64,000 bases of DNA from Roseinatronobacter ekhonensis (GTDB lineage: Bacteria > Pseudomonadota > Alphaproteobacteria > Rhodobacterales > Rhodobacteraceae). Below the pieces are notes generated by a model. The model had not been told where the DNA came from and searched no databases. It saw only the letters and a list, made by a program, of their open reading frames with translations. The stretch spans positions 1 through 64,000 of the forward strand of contig NZ_UIHC01000006.1 in NCBI RefSeq assembly GCF_900499075.1. Direction: 5' to 3'. Each line of letters opens with the position of its first letter. Positions within the stretch are counted from its first letter, which is position 1. The position numbers were made by a program, and so were the translations under genes. This document shows, piece by piece, positions 35,358 to 45,028 of the stretch.

Positions 35358-36746
35358 CTAGAACAGCAACCCCGGCAGCCAAAGCACGAGTTGCGGGAAC
35401 ATGAACAACAGCACGATGGCCGTGATCTGCAACAGCACGAACGGGATTGCGCCTTTATAGATCATCCCGGTGCTGACAGAATTGGGCGCGACACCGCGCA
35501 GGTAGAACAGCGCGAAGCCGAAGGGCGGGGTCAGGAAGCTGGTTTGCAGGTTCACCCCGATCATGACGCCCAGCCAGACCGGGTCTATGCCCAGCATCAG
35601 CAACGTCGGCGCGGTAATCGGCAGCACGATGAAGATGATTTCAAACGTGTCCAAGATAAAGCCAAGCACGAACATCAGGATCATGACGGTGATCATTGCA
35701 CCAATGGCCCCGCCGGGCATGGCGGTCAGGAATTCATGAACAAGATCGTCGCCGCCCATCTGCCGGAACACGATGGCAAAGACCGACGCGCCGAACAGGA
35801 TGATAAAGATCATAGAGGTGATGACCGCCGTGCGCCGCGCGACATCGACAAAGATCTGGGCTTTCAACCGCCCGCGCAGACCTGCAAGAAGTGTCGCGCC
35901 AACCGCGCCGACTGACGCGGCCTCTGTCGGGGTGGCAATGCCACCAAGGATGGACCCCAGCACCGCGAAGATCAGCAGCAGCGGCGGGATCAGCGCGGTC
36001 ACGATTTCGCGGCCCAGGCCGGCCTTTTCTTCCGGCGGGATGGGGGTTGCAGGGCAGCTTTCGGGGTCGACCACGGCCTTGAACAGGATGTAGCCAATAT
36101 AAAGCGCGACCATCAGCAGGCCGGGAATGAACGCGCCCGCGAAAAGGTCGCCCACCGAAACCGTGGTGGGTGCGAAATTGCCCATGCTCATTTGCACCTG
36201 GCTGTGCATGCCCGCGATCATATCGCCCATGAAGATCAGCACGGTTGAGGGCGGGATAATCTGGCCCAGTGTGCCGCTGGCGCAGATCGACCCGCAAGCG
36301 AGTTTCGGGTCATAGCCCGCCCGCATCATGGCGGGCAGGGAAATCAGGCCCATCGTGACCACGGTTGCGCCCACCACGCCGGTGCTGGCGGCCAGAAGCG
36401 CGCCGACAAGGATGACTGAAATGCCCAAGCCGCCGCGCATATTGCCGAACAGGCGGCCCATGGTGGACAACAACTGCTCTGCGATATTGCTGCGCTCCAG
36501 CATCACCCCCATGAAGATGAACAAGGGCACCGCGACCAGCACTTCGTTCAGCATGTAGCCGGTGTAGCGCCCAGCCAGAGAGCGCAGGTTCGACATGTCG
36601 AACACGCCGAAATACAGGCCCGCGAAAGCGAACAGGATGGAGGTGCCCGCCAGCGTGAACGCCACTGGAAAGCCCAACAACAAGAAGCCGATCACGCCAA
36701 GGAACATTGTCCCCGCAAGGATCTCGCCAATCAGAACCGGATCCAT
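35358..36746 (-). CDS. dctM: TRAP transporter large permease DctM
   Basis: A 462-aa inner-membrane protein with about 12 hydrophobic segments, the ion-coupled permease of a tripartite ATP-independent transporter. Family motifs include GFPVAFTLAGTSI, PLFIFMGVMLERSNIAEQLL and CASGTLGQIIPPSTVLIFMGD. Start is ATG 36746, one nt after the dctQ stop. It is the last gene of the dctP-dctQ-dctM operon. Confidence 0.93.
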   Translation of the reverse strand: MDPVLIGEILAGTMFLGVIGFLLLGFPVAFTLAGTSILFAFAGLYFGVFDMSNLRSLAGRYTGYMLNEVLVAVPLFIFMGVMLERSNIAEQLLSTMGRLFGNMRGGLGISVILVGALLAASTGVVGATVVTMGLISLPAMMRAGYDPKLACGSICASGTLGQIIPPSTVLIFMGDMIAGMHSQVQMSMGNFAPTTVSVGDLFAGAFIPGLLMVALYIGYILFKAVVDPESCPATPIPPEEKAGLGREIVTALIPPLLLIFAVLGSILGGIATPTEAASVGAVGATLLAGLRGRLKAQIFVDVARRTAVITSMIFIILFGASVFAIVFRQMGGDDLVHEFLTAMPGGAIGAMITVMILMFVLGFILDTFEIIFIVLPITAPTLLMLGIDPVWLGVMIGVNLQTSFLTPPFGFALFYLRGVAPNSVSTGMIYKGAIPFVLLQITAIVLLFMFPQLVLWLPGLLF

Positions 36747-36747
36747 G

Positions 36748-37323
36748 TCAGGCGCTCTCCGTCTCGTATTGGTAGCGATAATCGGGCGGGACAAGGTCTT
36801 CGCGGTCTGCGATGATTAGGATTGACCGGATCGCCATAGCCAGCCCTTGCAGCGCGATCAGCGCGGCAAAAACGAGGATGAAACTCTTCAGCACGAACAG
36901 GCCGGGCATGCCGCCGGGGTTGGCCGATCCTTCCAGCAGCCCTATAGAGCGGTTCACGAAGGTGAAAGAATAGACCCACACCACATAGGCGAAGGGCATC
37001 AGGAACACGCAGACGCCGGTCAGGTCCATCCACGCCTTGCGCAGGGTGCTGGCGGGGCGGAAAAAGATGTCCACGCGCACATGGTCGTTGCGATACAGCC
37101 CATATCCCGCGACGGCGGTGAACATGACCCCGTTCATCCACGGATACAGGTCCTGCATCCACAACCGCGTGGTCGAGAACAGGTAGCGTTCCACGACAAC
37201 CCAGAAACACACCAGCACAATGCCGACCGACAACCACATGAAGGTGTTGCCAACGATGCGGTTGAGCGTGTTGATCGCATTCATCACTGCGGCGAGTGCT
37301 GTCATCATGGCCCTCGTGTTCAT
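36748..37323 (-). CDS. dctQ: TRAP transporter small permease DctQ
   Basis: A 191-aa membrane protein with four hydrophobic segments (TFMWLSVGIVLVCFWVVV and three more), the small subunit that binds DctM. The conserved W-MNGVMFTAVAGYGLYRNDHVRVDIF region is present. An ATG five or six codons downstream could also be used. It is preceded by a terminator-like hairpin and followed immediately by dctM. Confidence 0.88.
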   Translation of the reverse strand: MNTRAMMTALAAVMNAINTLNRIVGNTFMWLSVGIVLVCFWVVVERYLFSTTRLWMQDLYPWMNGVMFTAVAGYGLYRNDHVRVDIFFRPASTLRKAWMDLTGVCVFLMPFAYVVWVYSFTFVNRSIGLLEGSANPGGMPGLFVLKSFILVFAALIALQGLAMAIRSILIIADREDLVPPDYRYQYETESA

Positions 37324-37337
37324 TTGGCTGCCTGCCC

Positions 37338-37366
37338 AAAAGGCCCCGGATCGGGTCCGGGGCCTT
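37338..37366 (-). terminator. Hairpin between dctP and dctQ
   Basis: A perfect 11-bp stem (AAGGCCCCGGA with TCCGGGGCCTT, 5-nt loop) ends in TTTT on the minus strand, 24 nt after the dctP stop. As with the ABC binding-protein hairpin at 11.1 kb, it likely limits read-through so that the periplasmic receptor exceeds the permease. Confidence 0.75.
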
Positions 37367-37389
37367 CGGTTTGGTTTTCGCGGATGGCC

Positions 37390-38499
37390 TTAGCCAAGGT
37401 CCGAAATGTCGAAATACTTTTCGCGCGCGATGGCGTAGGTCAGATCGGTCCGCTCCGTCCGGGTGCGCAGCATGTTCAGGTTCTCGACATAGCTGCGGGC
37501 GACTTTCTGTGTCAGCGCGTCGCCGCCTTCCAGAATTTCACCAAGCAGTTCCTTGGCCTTTTCGGCACCGGCCTGCCAGATGTCTTCGGGCCAATCCTTG
37601 TGCACGATTACGCCCTGGTTCTCGATCAGGTCGTTCAGCGCGATCGGATCATTGGCATAGAATTCGCTTGGCACCTGGTCATATTCAGCCTGGCACACAT
37701 CACGCACAATGGCCTGCAGGTTCGCGGGCAGGGCCTGATACTTGGCCTTGTCCACGACAACCTCTGTCGCAAGACCCGGTTCGTTGAACGAACTGGTGTA
37801 ATAGTGCTTGCGCAACTGGTGGAAGCCAAGCGCGCGATCATTATAGGGCCCGACGAATTCGGCGGCATCCAGCGCACCCGACTGCAACGCTTGGAAAATC
37901 TCGCCACCGGCAAGGTTCGTGACCGATGCGCCCATCTTCTGCCAGACCTGACCGCCAAGGCCGGGGGTGCGGAAGCGCAGGCCCTGAATGTCATCCAAGC
38001 CTGTCAGCTCTTCGTTGAACCAACCGCCTGCCTGCGTGCCGGTGTCGCCCGACAAGAAGCCCTGAACGCCGAACTGGTCATACACCTCGTCCCAGATCTC
38101 CTGACCGCCAAGATAGCGCACCCAAGCTGCCAGTTCGCGGCTGGTCATACCGAAGGGCACGCCCGTGAAGAACGACAGGCCAACGGACTTGTTCTGCCAG
38201 TAATAGGCCGCGCCGTGGCTCATCTCGGCAGAGCCGTCGATGACAGCATCCAGCGATTGCAGCGCGGGCACCATTTCGCCAGCGGCGAACACTTCGACCG
38301 TCAGCGAGCCGTCAGAGGCGGCGGTGATGCGGTCAGCCACGCGCTGGGCGCCTGTGCCCAAGCCGGGAAAGTTGCGTGGCCATGTCGTGACCATGCGCCA
38401 TGTGATGTTACCCTGCGCGACGGCAGGTGCGGCAAGGGTCGATGCCGCCGCGGCAGAGCCGCCCAGCGCCGATGTCTTCAAAAAGGAACGACGATCCAT
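37390..38499 (-). CDS. dctP: TRAP transporter substrate-binding protein DctP
   Basis: A 369-aa periplasmic receptor. The Tat-type signal (MDRRSFLKTSALGGSAAAAS) ends near AAPAVAQ. The mature part begins ITWRMVTTWPRNFPGLG, resembling TakP-like receptors for 2-oxo acids or related carboxylates. FRTPGLGGQVWQKMGA and GALDAAEFVGPYND are family features. Start is ATG 38499; the frame to 38535 adds no signal. The ligand is not certain. Confidence 0.9.
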   Translation of the reverse strand: MDRRSFLKTSALGGSAAAASTLAAPAVAQGNITWRMVTTWPRNFPGLGTGAQRVADRITAASDGSLTVEVFAAGEMVPALQSLDAVIDGSAEMSHGAAYYWQNKSVGLSFFTGVPFGMTSRELAAWVRYLGGQEIWDEVYDQFGVQGFLSGDTGTQAGGWFNEELTGLDDIQGLRFRTPGLGGQVWQKMGASVTNLAGGEIFQALQSGALDAAEFVGPYNDRALGFHQLRKHYYTSSFNEPGLATEVVVDKAKYQALPANLQAIVRDVCQAEYDQVPSEFYANDPIALNDLIENQGVIVHKDWPEDIWQAGAEKAKELLGEILEGGDALTQKVARSYVENLNMLRTRTERTDLTYAIAREKYFDISDLG

Positions 38500-38622
38500 T
38501 TTTCTCCTCCCGAGTTTTTTTATCGGACACTCCACTGCCCGTGCGCAGTGTTAGAGCATAACGCGATGGTGGAGTGAACAAAAAATCTTACCAATGTCAT
38601 CGCCAACACTGTCCGGATGCAT

Positions 38623-39525
38623 CTAGCCGCCCAGATGAGCCGTGCCGCGCGCCGCTGCCAACCGGATCTGGTTTTGCCGTTCGCGGAACCCCGCGCGGCG
38701 TTCGGGACTGAACTCGTCCACGCAATGGTGGCACTGCACGCCTTCCTCATATTCTGGGCGCGACCGGTCCTCGGGCCACAGCGGGCGGCGGCAAGCGTGG
38801 CACATGATATGCGGACCGGGCTTCAGCCCGTGTTCGACCGAAACACGCTGGTCGAACACAAAGCAGGCCCCGTGCCAAAGGCTTTGCGCGGGTGGCACCT
38901 CTTCAAGGTATTTCAGGATGCCGCCTTTCAGGTGGTAGACATCGGTCACGCCCTGACCAAGCAAGTAATTGGTCGATTTTTCGCACCGGATGCCGCCTGT
39001 GCAGAACATGGCAATCCGTTTGTTGTGAAAACGGTGGCGGTTTTCTTTCCACCATTGCGGAAATTCGCCAAACGCCTTGGTGCCCGGATCAATCGCGCCT
39101 TCAAACGTCCCGATAGCGACCTCGTAATCGTTGCGGGTGTCGATCACGGCCACGTCGGGCGCGCTGATCAGATCGTTCCAATCCTGCGCTTCAACATAAT
39201 GACCGGTGCCCGCGCGCGGGTCCACATCGGGCTGGCCCATTGTCACGATCTCGCGCTTCAGGCGCACTTTCATACGGCCAAAGGGCATGTCGGGCGCGTG
39301 GCTTTCCTTCCACTCCAGCCCCGCGCAACCTGGCAGCGCGCGGATATGCGCCAGCAACGAGTCGATCCCTTCGCGTGGCCCCGCGATGGTGCCGTTGATC
39401 CCCTCTTGCGCCAGCAGAAGTGACCCCTTAACCCCCTTGGCACAGCACAAGGCGGCCAGCGGCGCTTTCAGCGCGGCAGGGTCATCGAAACGTGTAAAAT
39501 GGTAAAGCGCGGCGACGGTAAACAT
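38623..39525 (-). CDS. trhO: tRNA uridine(34) hydroxylase TrhO (rhodanese family)
   Basis: A 300-aa TrhO/YceA-type protein that installs 5-hydroxyuridine at position 34 of tRNAs using oxygen. The N-terminal acylphosphatase-like domain ([14 protein letters not shown]) is followed by a rhodanese domain with the active Cys in [15 protein letters not shown]-terminal Cys-rich tail ([17 protein letters not shown]) is present. It is divergent from pncA. Confidence 0.92.
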   Translation of the reverse strand: MFTVAALYHFTRFDDPAALKAPLAALCCAKGVKGSLLLAQEGINGTIAGPREGIDSLLAHIRALPGCAGLEWKESHAPDMPFGRMKVRLKREIVTMGQPDVDPRAGTGHYVEAQDWNDLISAPDVAVIDTRNDYEVAIGTFEGAIDPGTKAFGEFPQWWKENRHRFHNKRIAMFCTGGIRCEKSTNYLLGQGVTDVYHLKGGILKYLEEVPPAQSLWHGACFVFDQRVSVEHGLKPGPHIMCHACRRPLWPEDRSRPEYEEGVQCHHCVDEFSPERRAGFRERQNQIRLAAARGTAHLGG

Positions 39526-39622
39526 GCCCGCCCTTTACTGCGCGCGGCGCGCCCGCGCAAGATAGCGGGGCATTGACGCGCCCGCGCGCGCCCCTTAGCC
39601 CTATCGCAAAAGGAGTGCCACC

Positions 39623-40219
39623 ATGCCCCATGCCCTGATCGTGATCGACCTGCAAAACGATTTCTGCCCCGGTGGCGCGCTGGCCGTGGCCGAAGGCGAC
39701 CAGATCGTGCCGGACGTGAATGCCCGCATGGCAGAGGCCGAAGCGGTCATCCTGACCCAAGACTGGCACCCCGCCGACCACAGCTCTTTCGCGAGCCAGC
39801 ACGCGGGGCGCGCGCCGATGAGCATGATCGACATGCCCTACGGCCCGCAAGTGCTGTGGCCGGATCATTGTGTGCAAGGGTCGCAGGGCGCCGCGTTTCA
39901 TGCTGCCCTGACCACCGACCGCGCCGACCTGATCATCCGCAAAGGGTTCCGCCGCGAGATCGACAGCTATTCCGCGTTTTTCGAGAATGACCAGAGCACC
40001 CCCACGGGGCTGGAAGGGTATCTGCGCACGCGCAACCTGACAGAGCTGGAATTCGTCGGGCTTGCCACTGATTTCTGCGTGGCATGGTCCGCGATTGACG
40101 CCGCCAAGCTGGGCTTCAAGGTGCGGGTTCTGACCGGCCTGTGCCGTGGCATCGACCTTGACGGGTCCATGGCGCGCGCTCTGGACGACATGAGCGCCGC
40201 TGGCGTTGAGCTGGTCTGA
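39623..40219 (+). CDS. pncA: Nicotinamidase
   Basis: A 198-aa isochorismatase-fold amidase that deamidates nicotinamide to nicotinate. The catalytic Asp lies in ALIVIDLQNDFCPGGAL, the Lys in LIIRKGFRRE and the Cys in GLATDFCVAWSA. The metal site DWHP-x2-H is present. AAAGGAG precedes the start. It forms an operon with pncB, 5 nt apart. Confidence 0.95.
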   Translation: MPHALIVIDLQNDFCPGGALAVAEGDQIVPDVNARMAEAEAVILTQDWHPADHSSFASQHAGRAPMSMIDMPYGPQVLWPDHCVQGSQGAAFHAALTTDRADLIIRKGFRREIDSYSAFFENDQSTPTGLEGYLRTRNLTELEFVGLATDFCVAWSAIDAAKLGFKVRVLTGLCRGIDLDGSMARALDDMSAAGVELV

Positions 40220-40224
40220 CCGCC

Positions 40225-41514
40225 ATGGATATCGCAACCCGCGTCTATAACCACCGCTGGAAGCTGGACCCGATTGTGCGGTCCCTGATCGACACCGATT
40301 TTTACAAACTGCTGATGTGCCAGTCGGTGTTTACCAACCGCCCCGACACGCGCGTGACCTTCAGCCTTATCAATCGCGCCAAGGACGTGCCGCTGGCCAA
40401 GCTGATCGACGAGGGCGAGTTGCGGGAACAACTCGACCATATCCGCACCCTGTCGCTGTCGCGCGGGGAATCCACTTTTCTGCGCGGCAATACGTTTTAC
40501 GGCAAACGCCAGATGTTCCGCCCCGATTTCATGGAATGGTTCGAGAATTTCCGCCTGCCGCCCTATCATCTGGAACGTGTGGGCGACCAGTATGAGCTGA
40601 CATTCGAGGGCACTTGGCCAGAGGCGATGCTGTGGGAAATCCCCGCCTTGGCGGTGCTGATGGAACTGCGCTCGCGGGCGGTACTGGGCCGGATGAAACG
40701 GTTCGAATTGCAAGTGCTTTACGCCCGCGCCATGACAAGGGTCTGGGAAAAGATCGAACGCCTGCAAGAGTTGGACGGGTTGCGCATTGCAGATTTCGGC
40801 ACCCGCCGTCGTCACAGCTTTTTGTGGCAGGATTGGTGCGTGCAGGCCATGATGGAAGGGTTGGGGCCGCGCTTCATCGGCACCTCGAACTGCCTGATCG
40901 CCATGCGCCGAGAGGTCGAGGCCATTGGCACCAACGCGCATGAATTGCCCATGGTGTATGCTGCGCTTGCCCAGAACGACGCAGAACTGGCGGAAGCGCC
41001 ATACCGGGTTCTGGCCGATTGGCAGGCCGAGCATTCGGGCAACCTGCGCATTATTCTGCCCGACACCTATGGCACCCAGGGCTTTCTGGATCGCGCCCCT
41101 GAATGGCTGGCCGAATGGACCGGCATCCGTGTCGATTCGGGTGCGCCAGAGGACGGCGCCGAAGCCGCAATCCGCTGGTGGCAGGCGCATGGTCAGGACC
41201 CGCGCCAGAAACTTGTCATCTTCTCTGACGGGCTGGACGTGGACCGCATTGAAGCGCTGCACCGCAAGTTTGCAGGCCGGGTCAAGGTCAGCTTTGGTTG
41301 GGGCACATTGTTGACAAACGATTTCAGGGGTTTGGCCGAAGGCGACGGGTTGGCGCCGTTCAGTTTGGTGTGCAAGGCCATCAGCGCCGACGGGCGGGCC
41401 ACCGTCAAATTGTCGGACAACCCGAACAAAGCCATGGGCCCGCAGAGCGAAATTGCGCGCTACAAGCATGTCTTCGGCGTGGGCAAACAAAAGGCAGAGG
41501 CGGTGCAGGTCTAA
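40225..41514 (+). CDS. pncB: Nicotinate phosphoribosyltransferase
   Basis: A 429-aa enzyme that makes nicotinate mononucleotide from nicotinate and PRPP, the next step of NAD salvage after pncA. Motifs include SLIDTDFYKLLMCQSVF, DFGTRRRHSF (the catalytic-His region), FIGTSNCLIAMR and VSFGWGTLLTND. Length is typical of the family. Confidence 0.95.
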   Translation: MDIATRVYNHRWKLDPIVRSLIDTDFYKLLMCQSVFTNRPDTRVTFSLINRAKDVPLAKLIDEGELREQLDHIRTLSLSRGESTFLRGNTFYGKRQMFRPDFMEWFENFRLPPYHLERVGDQYELTFEGTWPEAMLWEIPALAVLMELRSRAVLGRMKRFELQVLYARAMTRVWEKIERLQELDGLRIADFGTRRRHSFLWQDWCVQAMMEGLGPRFIGTSNCLIAMRREVEAIGTNAHELPMVYAALAQNDAELAEAPYRVLADWQAEHSGNLRIILPDTYGTQGFLDRAPEWLAEWTGIRVDSGAPEDGAEAAIRWWQAHGQDPRQKLVIFSDGLDVDRIEALHRKFAGRVKVSFGWGTLLTNDFRGLAEGDGLAPFSLVCKAISADGRATVKLSDNPNKAMGPQSEIARYKHVFGVGKQKAEAVQV

Positions 41515-41639
41515 ACACTCTGGCAAGTATGACGGCACATTTCAGCGCACGCGCCGGGCGGTCACACCGATTTTTGGTGACAGGTGCCCGGAGCTGTGTT
41601 GCAATAAAACTGTCGCAATCAGAGTAGGAGGACACCTGA

Positions 41640-41807
41640 ATGTCATTAACCTCGCATCTTGCCGCACTGCGCGAAAAACACGCGCACCTCTCTGACAAGG
41701 TTGACAGTATCCAACGCAGTCCCGGAAGCAGTGATCGGGAAATTGCGGAATTGAAGAAACAAAAGCTTCGTTTGAAAGAAGAGATCGAGCGCCTGTCGCA
41801 CGCGTGA
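41640..41807 (+). CDS. DUF465 family small coiled-coil protein
   Basis: A 55-aa protein, mostly one charged helical hairpin (LAALREKHAHLSDKVDSI and EIAELKKQKLRLKEEIERL), matching the YdcH/DUF465 family. A strong AGGAGG lies 8 nt before the ATG, and an intrinsic terminator follows. DUF465 proteins are abundant in alphaproteobacteria and have no settled function. Confidence 0.85.
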   Translation: MSLTSHLAALREKHAHLSDKVDSIQRSPGSSDREIAELKKQKLRLKEEIERLSHA

Positions 41808-41827
41808 TGGGCCACACTTGAACACTA

Positions 41828-41855
41828 ACGGCCCGCGAATCGCGGGCCGTTTTTA
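41828..41855. terminator. Intrinsic terminator
   Basis: The stem ACGGCCCGCG-AAT-CGCGGGCCGT (10 bp, 3-nt loop) is followed by TTTTTATT on the plus strand. It terminates the DUF465 transcript and lies just before the end of convergent phaB. Confidence 0.9.
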
Positions 41856-41872
41856 TTGGGATCGTGACAGGG

Positions 41873-42595
41873 TCAGACGAAGAATTGCGCGCCGTTCGCG
41901 CTGACGGTGGATCCGTTCATAAAGCCCGCATCATCCGCGACAAGGAATGCCACGCAACGGGCGATTTCTTCGGGCTCGCCCAAGCGGCCCGCGGGGATGC
42001 CGGCAATGATCGATTCGCGCACCTTTTCAGGCACGGCCATGACCATTTCTGTCGCAATATAGCCGGGGCAGACTGCGTTCGCGGTAATGTTGAAGCGCGC
42101 GCCCTCTTGCGCTAGCGACTTCACAATGCCCAGATCGCCTGCTTTGGTGGCGGCATAGTTGACCTGTGCAAACTGGCCCTTCTGCCCGTTGATCGAACTG
42201 ATGACCACGACACGGCCGAATTTACGCTCGCGCATGCCAGGCCAGATGGGGTGAACCGTGTTGAACACGCCGGTCAGGTTGGTGTCGATCACTTCGCGCC
42301 ACTGTTCCGGCGTCATCTTGTGGAACGGCGCGTCACGGGTAATGCCCGCATTCGCCACTACGATGTCGATGGGGCCAAGGTCGGCTTCGACCTGCGCGAT
42401 GCCCGCCTTGGAAGCGTCATAATCCGCGGCGTTCCACTTGTAGGTCTTGATGCCAGTTTCGGCGGTGAACTTCGCCGCGGCCTCGTCATTGCCCGCATAG
42501 GTTGCGGCAACGGTGTAGCCTTTGTCCTTCAATTCCTTGGAAATCGCTGCGCCAATCCCGCGCGATCCGCCTGTGACCAATGCCACTCTAGCCAT
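41873..42595 (-). CDS. phaB: Acetoacetyl-CoA reductase
   Basis: A 240-aa SDR that reduces acetoacetyl-CoA to (R)-3-hydroxybutyryl-CoA with NADPH for PHB synthesis. It has TGGSRGIG, NAGITRDAPFHKM, SSINGQKGQFAQ and the YAATK active site. The GYIATEMV and NGSTVSANGAQF-type C-terminus is characteristic of PhaB. It lies 91 nt after phaA on the same strand. Confidence 0.93.
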   Translation of the reverse strand: MARVALVTGGSRGIGAAISKELKDKGYTVAATYAGNDEAAAKFTAETGIKTYKWNAADYDASKAGIAQVEADLGPIDIVVANAGITRDAPFHKMTPEQWREVIDTNLTGVFNTVHPIWPGMRERKFGRVVVISSINGQKGQFAQVNYAATKAGDLGIVKSLAQEGARFNITANAVCPGYIATEMVMAVPEKVRESIIAGIPAGRLGEPEEIARCVAFLVADDAGFMNGSTVSANGAQFFV

Positions 42596-42652
42596 GCTGT
42601 CCCCCTCCTAAGGTTCTTTTGAGTCAGTAATATCTGGTAACGAACAAGCGAC

Positions 42653-42677
42653 GGGTGCGCAAGATTATTGCGCACCC
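42653..42677 (-). repeat. Intercistronic hairpin between phaA and phaB
   Basis: A perfect 10-bp stem, GGGTGCGCAA pairing with TTGCGCACCC around a 5-nt loop, lies 9 nt after the phaA stop with no T-tract. It probably shields the phaA 3' end from exonucleases rather than terminating transcription. Confidence 0.65.
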
Positions 42678-42686
42678 CAATTCGCT

Positions 42687-43859
42687 TTAGCGTTCGAGGC
42701 ACATTGCCACACCCATGCCGCCGCCGATGCACAGGGTCGCCAGACCCTTTTTCGCGTCCGAGCGCTGCATTTCGAACAGCAGGGTGTTCAGGATGCGGCA
42801 GCCAGAAGCGCCGATGGGGTGGCCGATAGCGATTGCGCCGCCATTCACGTTCACTTTCGCCGGATCCCAGCCCATATCCTTGTTCACGGCGCAGGCTTGC
42901 GCGGCGAACGCCTCATTGGCCTCGATCAGGTCCAGATCCTCGGGCTTCCAACCGGCCTTTTCCAGCGCCTTGCGGCTGGCGTGGATAGGGCCGACGCCCA
43001 TAATCGACGGGTCCAGACCGGCAGTGGCGTAGCTGGCAATGCGGGCCAGCGGGGTCAGGCCGCGTTTTTCGGCTTCTTCCGCGCTCATCAGCATGACGGC
43101 AGCCGCGCCATCGTTCAGGCCAGAGGCGTTGGCGGCGGTGACGGACCCGTCCTTGGTGAAGGCCGGGCGCAGCTTTTGCAGGGATTCAATCGTCGCGCCA
43201 TGGCGGATGTATTCGTCGTTTTCCACAACGATATCGCCCTTGCGCGTCTTCACGGTGAAGGGCGCGATTTCGTCTTTGAACTTACCAGCATTCTGGGCGA
43301 CCTCGGCCTTGTTCTGGCTGGCCACTGCGAAATTATCCTGCTCGTCACGGCTGATCTGCCATTTTTCGGCAACGTTTTCAGCAGTCTGTCCCATGTGGTA
43401 GCCGTTGAATGCGTCCCACAACCCGTCCTTGATCATGGTGTCGATCATTTTCATGTCGCCCATCTTGGTGCCCGCGCGCATGTGGGCGCAGTGGGGTGAG
43501 AGCGTCATGTTTTCCTGACCGCCCGCCAGCACGATACCCGAATCGCCCAGCATGATGTGCTGTGCACCGAGTGCGACTGCCCGCAGGCCCGACCCGCAGA
43601 CTTGGTTGATCGACCACGCCGCCGACTCGATCGGCAGGCCCGCGTTGATATGGGCTTGCCGCGCGGGGTTCTGGCCCTGTCCGGCGGTCAGCACTTGGCC
43701 AAGAATGGTTTCCGAAACCTCTGCCTTATCGATGCCTGCGCGCGCCACCACGGCGTCAAGGATCGCGGCGCCAAGGTCATGCGCGGGGGTGTTGGCGAAC
43801 GCGCCGCCAAAAGACCCGACAGCCGTGCGGGCTGCGGAAACGATAACTACATTGGTCAT
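42687..43859 (-). CDS. phaA: Acetyl-CoA C-acetyltransferase (beta-ketothiolase)
   Basis: A 390-aa thiolase that condenses two acetyl-CoA to acetoacetyl-CoA. The nucleophilic Cys is in [15 protein letters not shown], the His in [14 protein letters not shown] and the second Cys in [10 protein letters not shown]. It is the first gene of the phaA-phaB operon, and AGGAGCTCTC lies before the start. It feeds PHB and also the ethylmalonyl-CoA pathway to which mcl1 belongs. Confidence 0.96.
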   Translation of the reverse strand: MTNVVIVSAARTAVGSFGGAFANTPAHDLGAAILDAVVARAGIDKAEVSETILGQVLTAGQGQNPARQAHINAGLPIESAAWSINQVCGSGLRAVALGAQHIMLGDSGIVLAGGQENMTLSPHCAHMRAGTKMGDMKMIDTMIKDGLWDAFNGYHMGQTAENVAEKWQISRDEQDNFAVASQNKAEVAQNAGKFKDEIAPFTVKTRKGDIVVENDEYIRHGATIESLQKLRPAFTKDGSVTAANASGLNDGAAAVMLMSAEEAEKRGLTPLARIASYATAGLDPSIMGVGPIHASRKALEKAGWKPEDLDLIEANEAFAAQACAVNKDMGWDPAKVNVNGGAIAIGHPIGASGCRILNTLLFEMQRSDAKKGLATLCIGGGMGVAMCLER

Positions 43860-44125
43860 GAGAGCTCCTCTGTCATTGACGATACGCGTGCTTGGACTAA
43901 TTCAAGCGGTTCACGCTGCGTTGTATCATGGGTCAGCGGTCTTGCAATGCGCCAAACTGCCCTGTTTGCGTAATAATATTTCGCAAGCTTGCCCGCGCAG
44001 GTGTTAAACACGGATTTGCACGCGTCTTTTGTCACGGTGCGGGTCACAAACTGTTTCTGCGAAACCGGGCGCGTGGCATGGACTCTTGTGTTAATCTTGC
44101 GTTAGGTCTGCCCGAAGAGGCACGT
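43860..44125. promoter_or_regulatory. Divergent promoter region of phaA and hspQ
   Basis: A 266-bp intergenic region. A conspicuous AT-rich dyad TTGCG-N11-CGCAA (43966-43986, with AATAATATT inside) could be an operator. Upstream in-frame codons of hspQ are open back to 43928, but they lack a ribosome-binding site. Confidence 0.4.
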
Positions 44126-44452
44126 ATGGAAAAAACTTGGGCGAAATATCACCTTGGCCAGGTGGTCCGGCATAAAAAGCACCCGTTTCGCGGGGTGATT
44201 TTTGATGTCGACCCGAAATTCGCCAACACCGAAGATTGGTATCACGCGATCCCCGAGGACAGCCGTCCCAGCAAGGATCAGCCGTTCTATCATCTGCTGG
44301 CAGAGAATGAGGACAGCTTTTACGTTGCCTATGTGTCAGAGCAGAACCTGTTGCCCGACGAGTCCGGGGAACCTGTCGACCACCCGGATCTGTATGAGCT
44401 TTTCGGCGAGTTCAACAACGGGCGGTACCCGCTGCAAATCGAGATGAATTGA
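44126..44452 (+). CDS. hspQ: Heat shock protein HspQ
   Basis: A 108-aa HspQ (YccV-like), a small beta-barrel protein that binds hemimethylated DNA in vitro and enhances Lon proteolysis in enterobacteria. The signature KYHLGQVVRHKKHPFRGVIF and DVDPKFANTEDWY is clear. ATG 44126 follows GAAGAGG and gives the normal family length. Confidence 0.92.
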   Translation: MEKTWAKYHLGQVVRHKKHPFRGVIFDVDPKFANTEDWYHAIPEDSRPSKDQPFYHLLAENEDSFYVAYVSEQNLLPDESGEPVDHPDLYELFGEFNNGRYPLQIEMN

Positions 44453-44496
44453 CAGGTTCGGGCGCAAGGCGCGCTCGGTGGTCAGGCTTAAAGATG

Positions 44497-44955
44497 TCAG
44501 CCGACCAAGTCCGCCAAAGGGTGCTTGCACGCGACCGGAACCCAAAAGGTCAAGTTGTTTGTTCCCATGGCGCGGCGGTAGGTCAGCGCGCGCGCCAAGC
44601 TGCGGATCAGGAACCAGCCATATCCGCCCTCTCGCAGAAGTTCTGGCTCTGGCGTCGCGTGGCCGACAGCATTCGGATCGAACGGGCGCCCTGTGTCGCT
44701 GACGCGGCAGCGCAACTCGTTATCGGCCAGCCGTATTTCCAGATCTATTCTGCCTGTATCGTCGCAATACCCGTGGCGCGCTATGTTCGATAGAACCTCT
44801 GCCAGAATTATGTTCATGTCCTCGATCCAGTCGGCTGGCGTTTGCGCGGCGCGCAAGAAACCATCCACCTGAAGCAGCAGCGCGCGCACATCGTCCAGAG
44901 AGCTGTGGCAACACGCGGTAAAGACCGTTGGACTGGCGGCGTTGCGATAGGTCAT
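44497..44955 (-). CDS. Anti-sigma-factor-type serine kinase (RsbW-like HATPase)
   Basis: A 152-aa GHKL ATPase of the RsbW/SpoIIAB class. The N box is EDMNIILAEVLSNIARHGY, and the G boxes are DTGRPFD and EGGYGWFLIRSLA. Such kinases bind a sigma factor and phosphorylate a STAS antagonist, which is encoded directly upstream. ATG 44955 is preceded by a distant AGGAG. A GTG at 45024, 4 nt after the STAS stop, would add 23 residues and cannot be excluded. Confidence 0.82.
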   Translation of the reverse strand: MTYRNAASPTVFTACCHSSLDDVRALLLQVDGFLRAAQTPADWIEDMNIILAEVLSNIARHGYCDDTGRIDLEIRLADNELRCRVSDTGRPFDPNAVGHATPEPELLREGGYGWFLIRSLARALTYRRAMGTNNLTFWVPVACKHPLADLVG

Positions 44956-45028
44956 CTCTGCGGTCCGCTCCTGTGCTTGGTGGCCCGTGCCTGAAGTGAA
45001 GCAAACCCCTTGCGGCTTTGGCACCGCG

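Noticed and set aside
39967-41538. 523-codon open frame antisense to pncA-pncB
   Set aside because: The plus-strand genes have clear nicotinamidase and NAPRTase signatures; the antisense frame has none.
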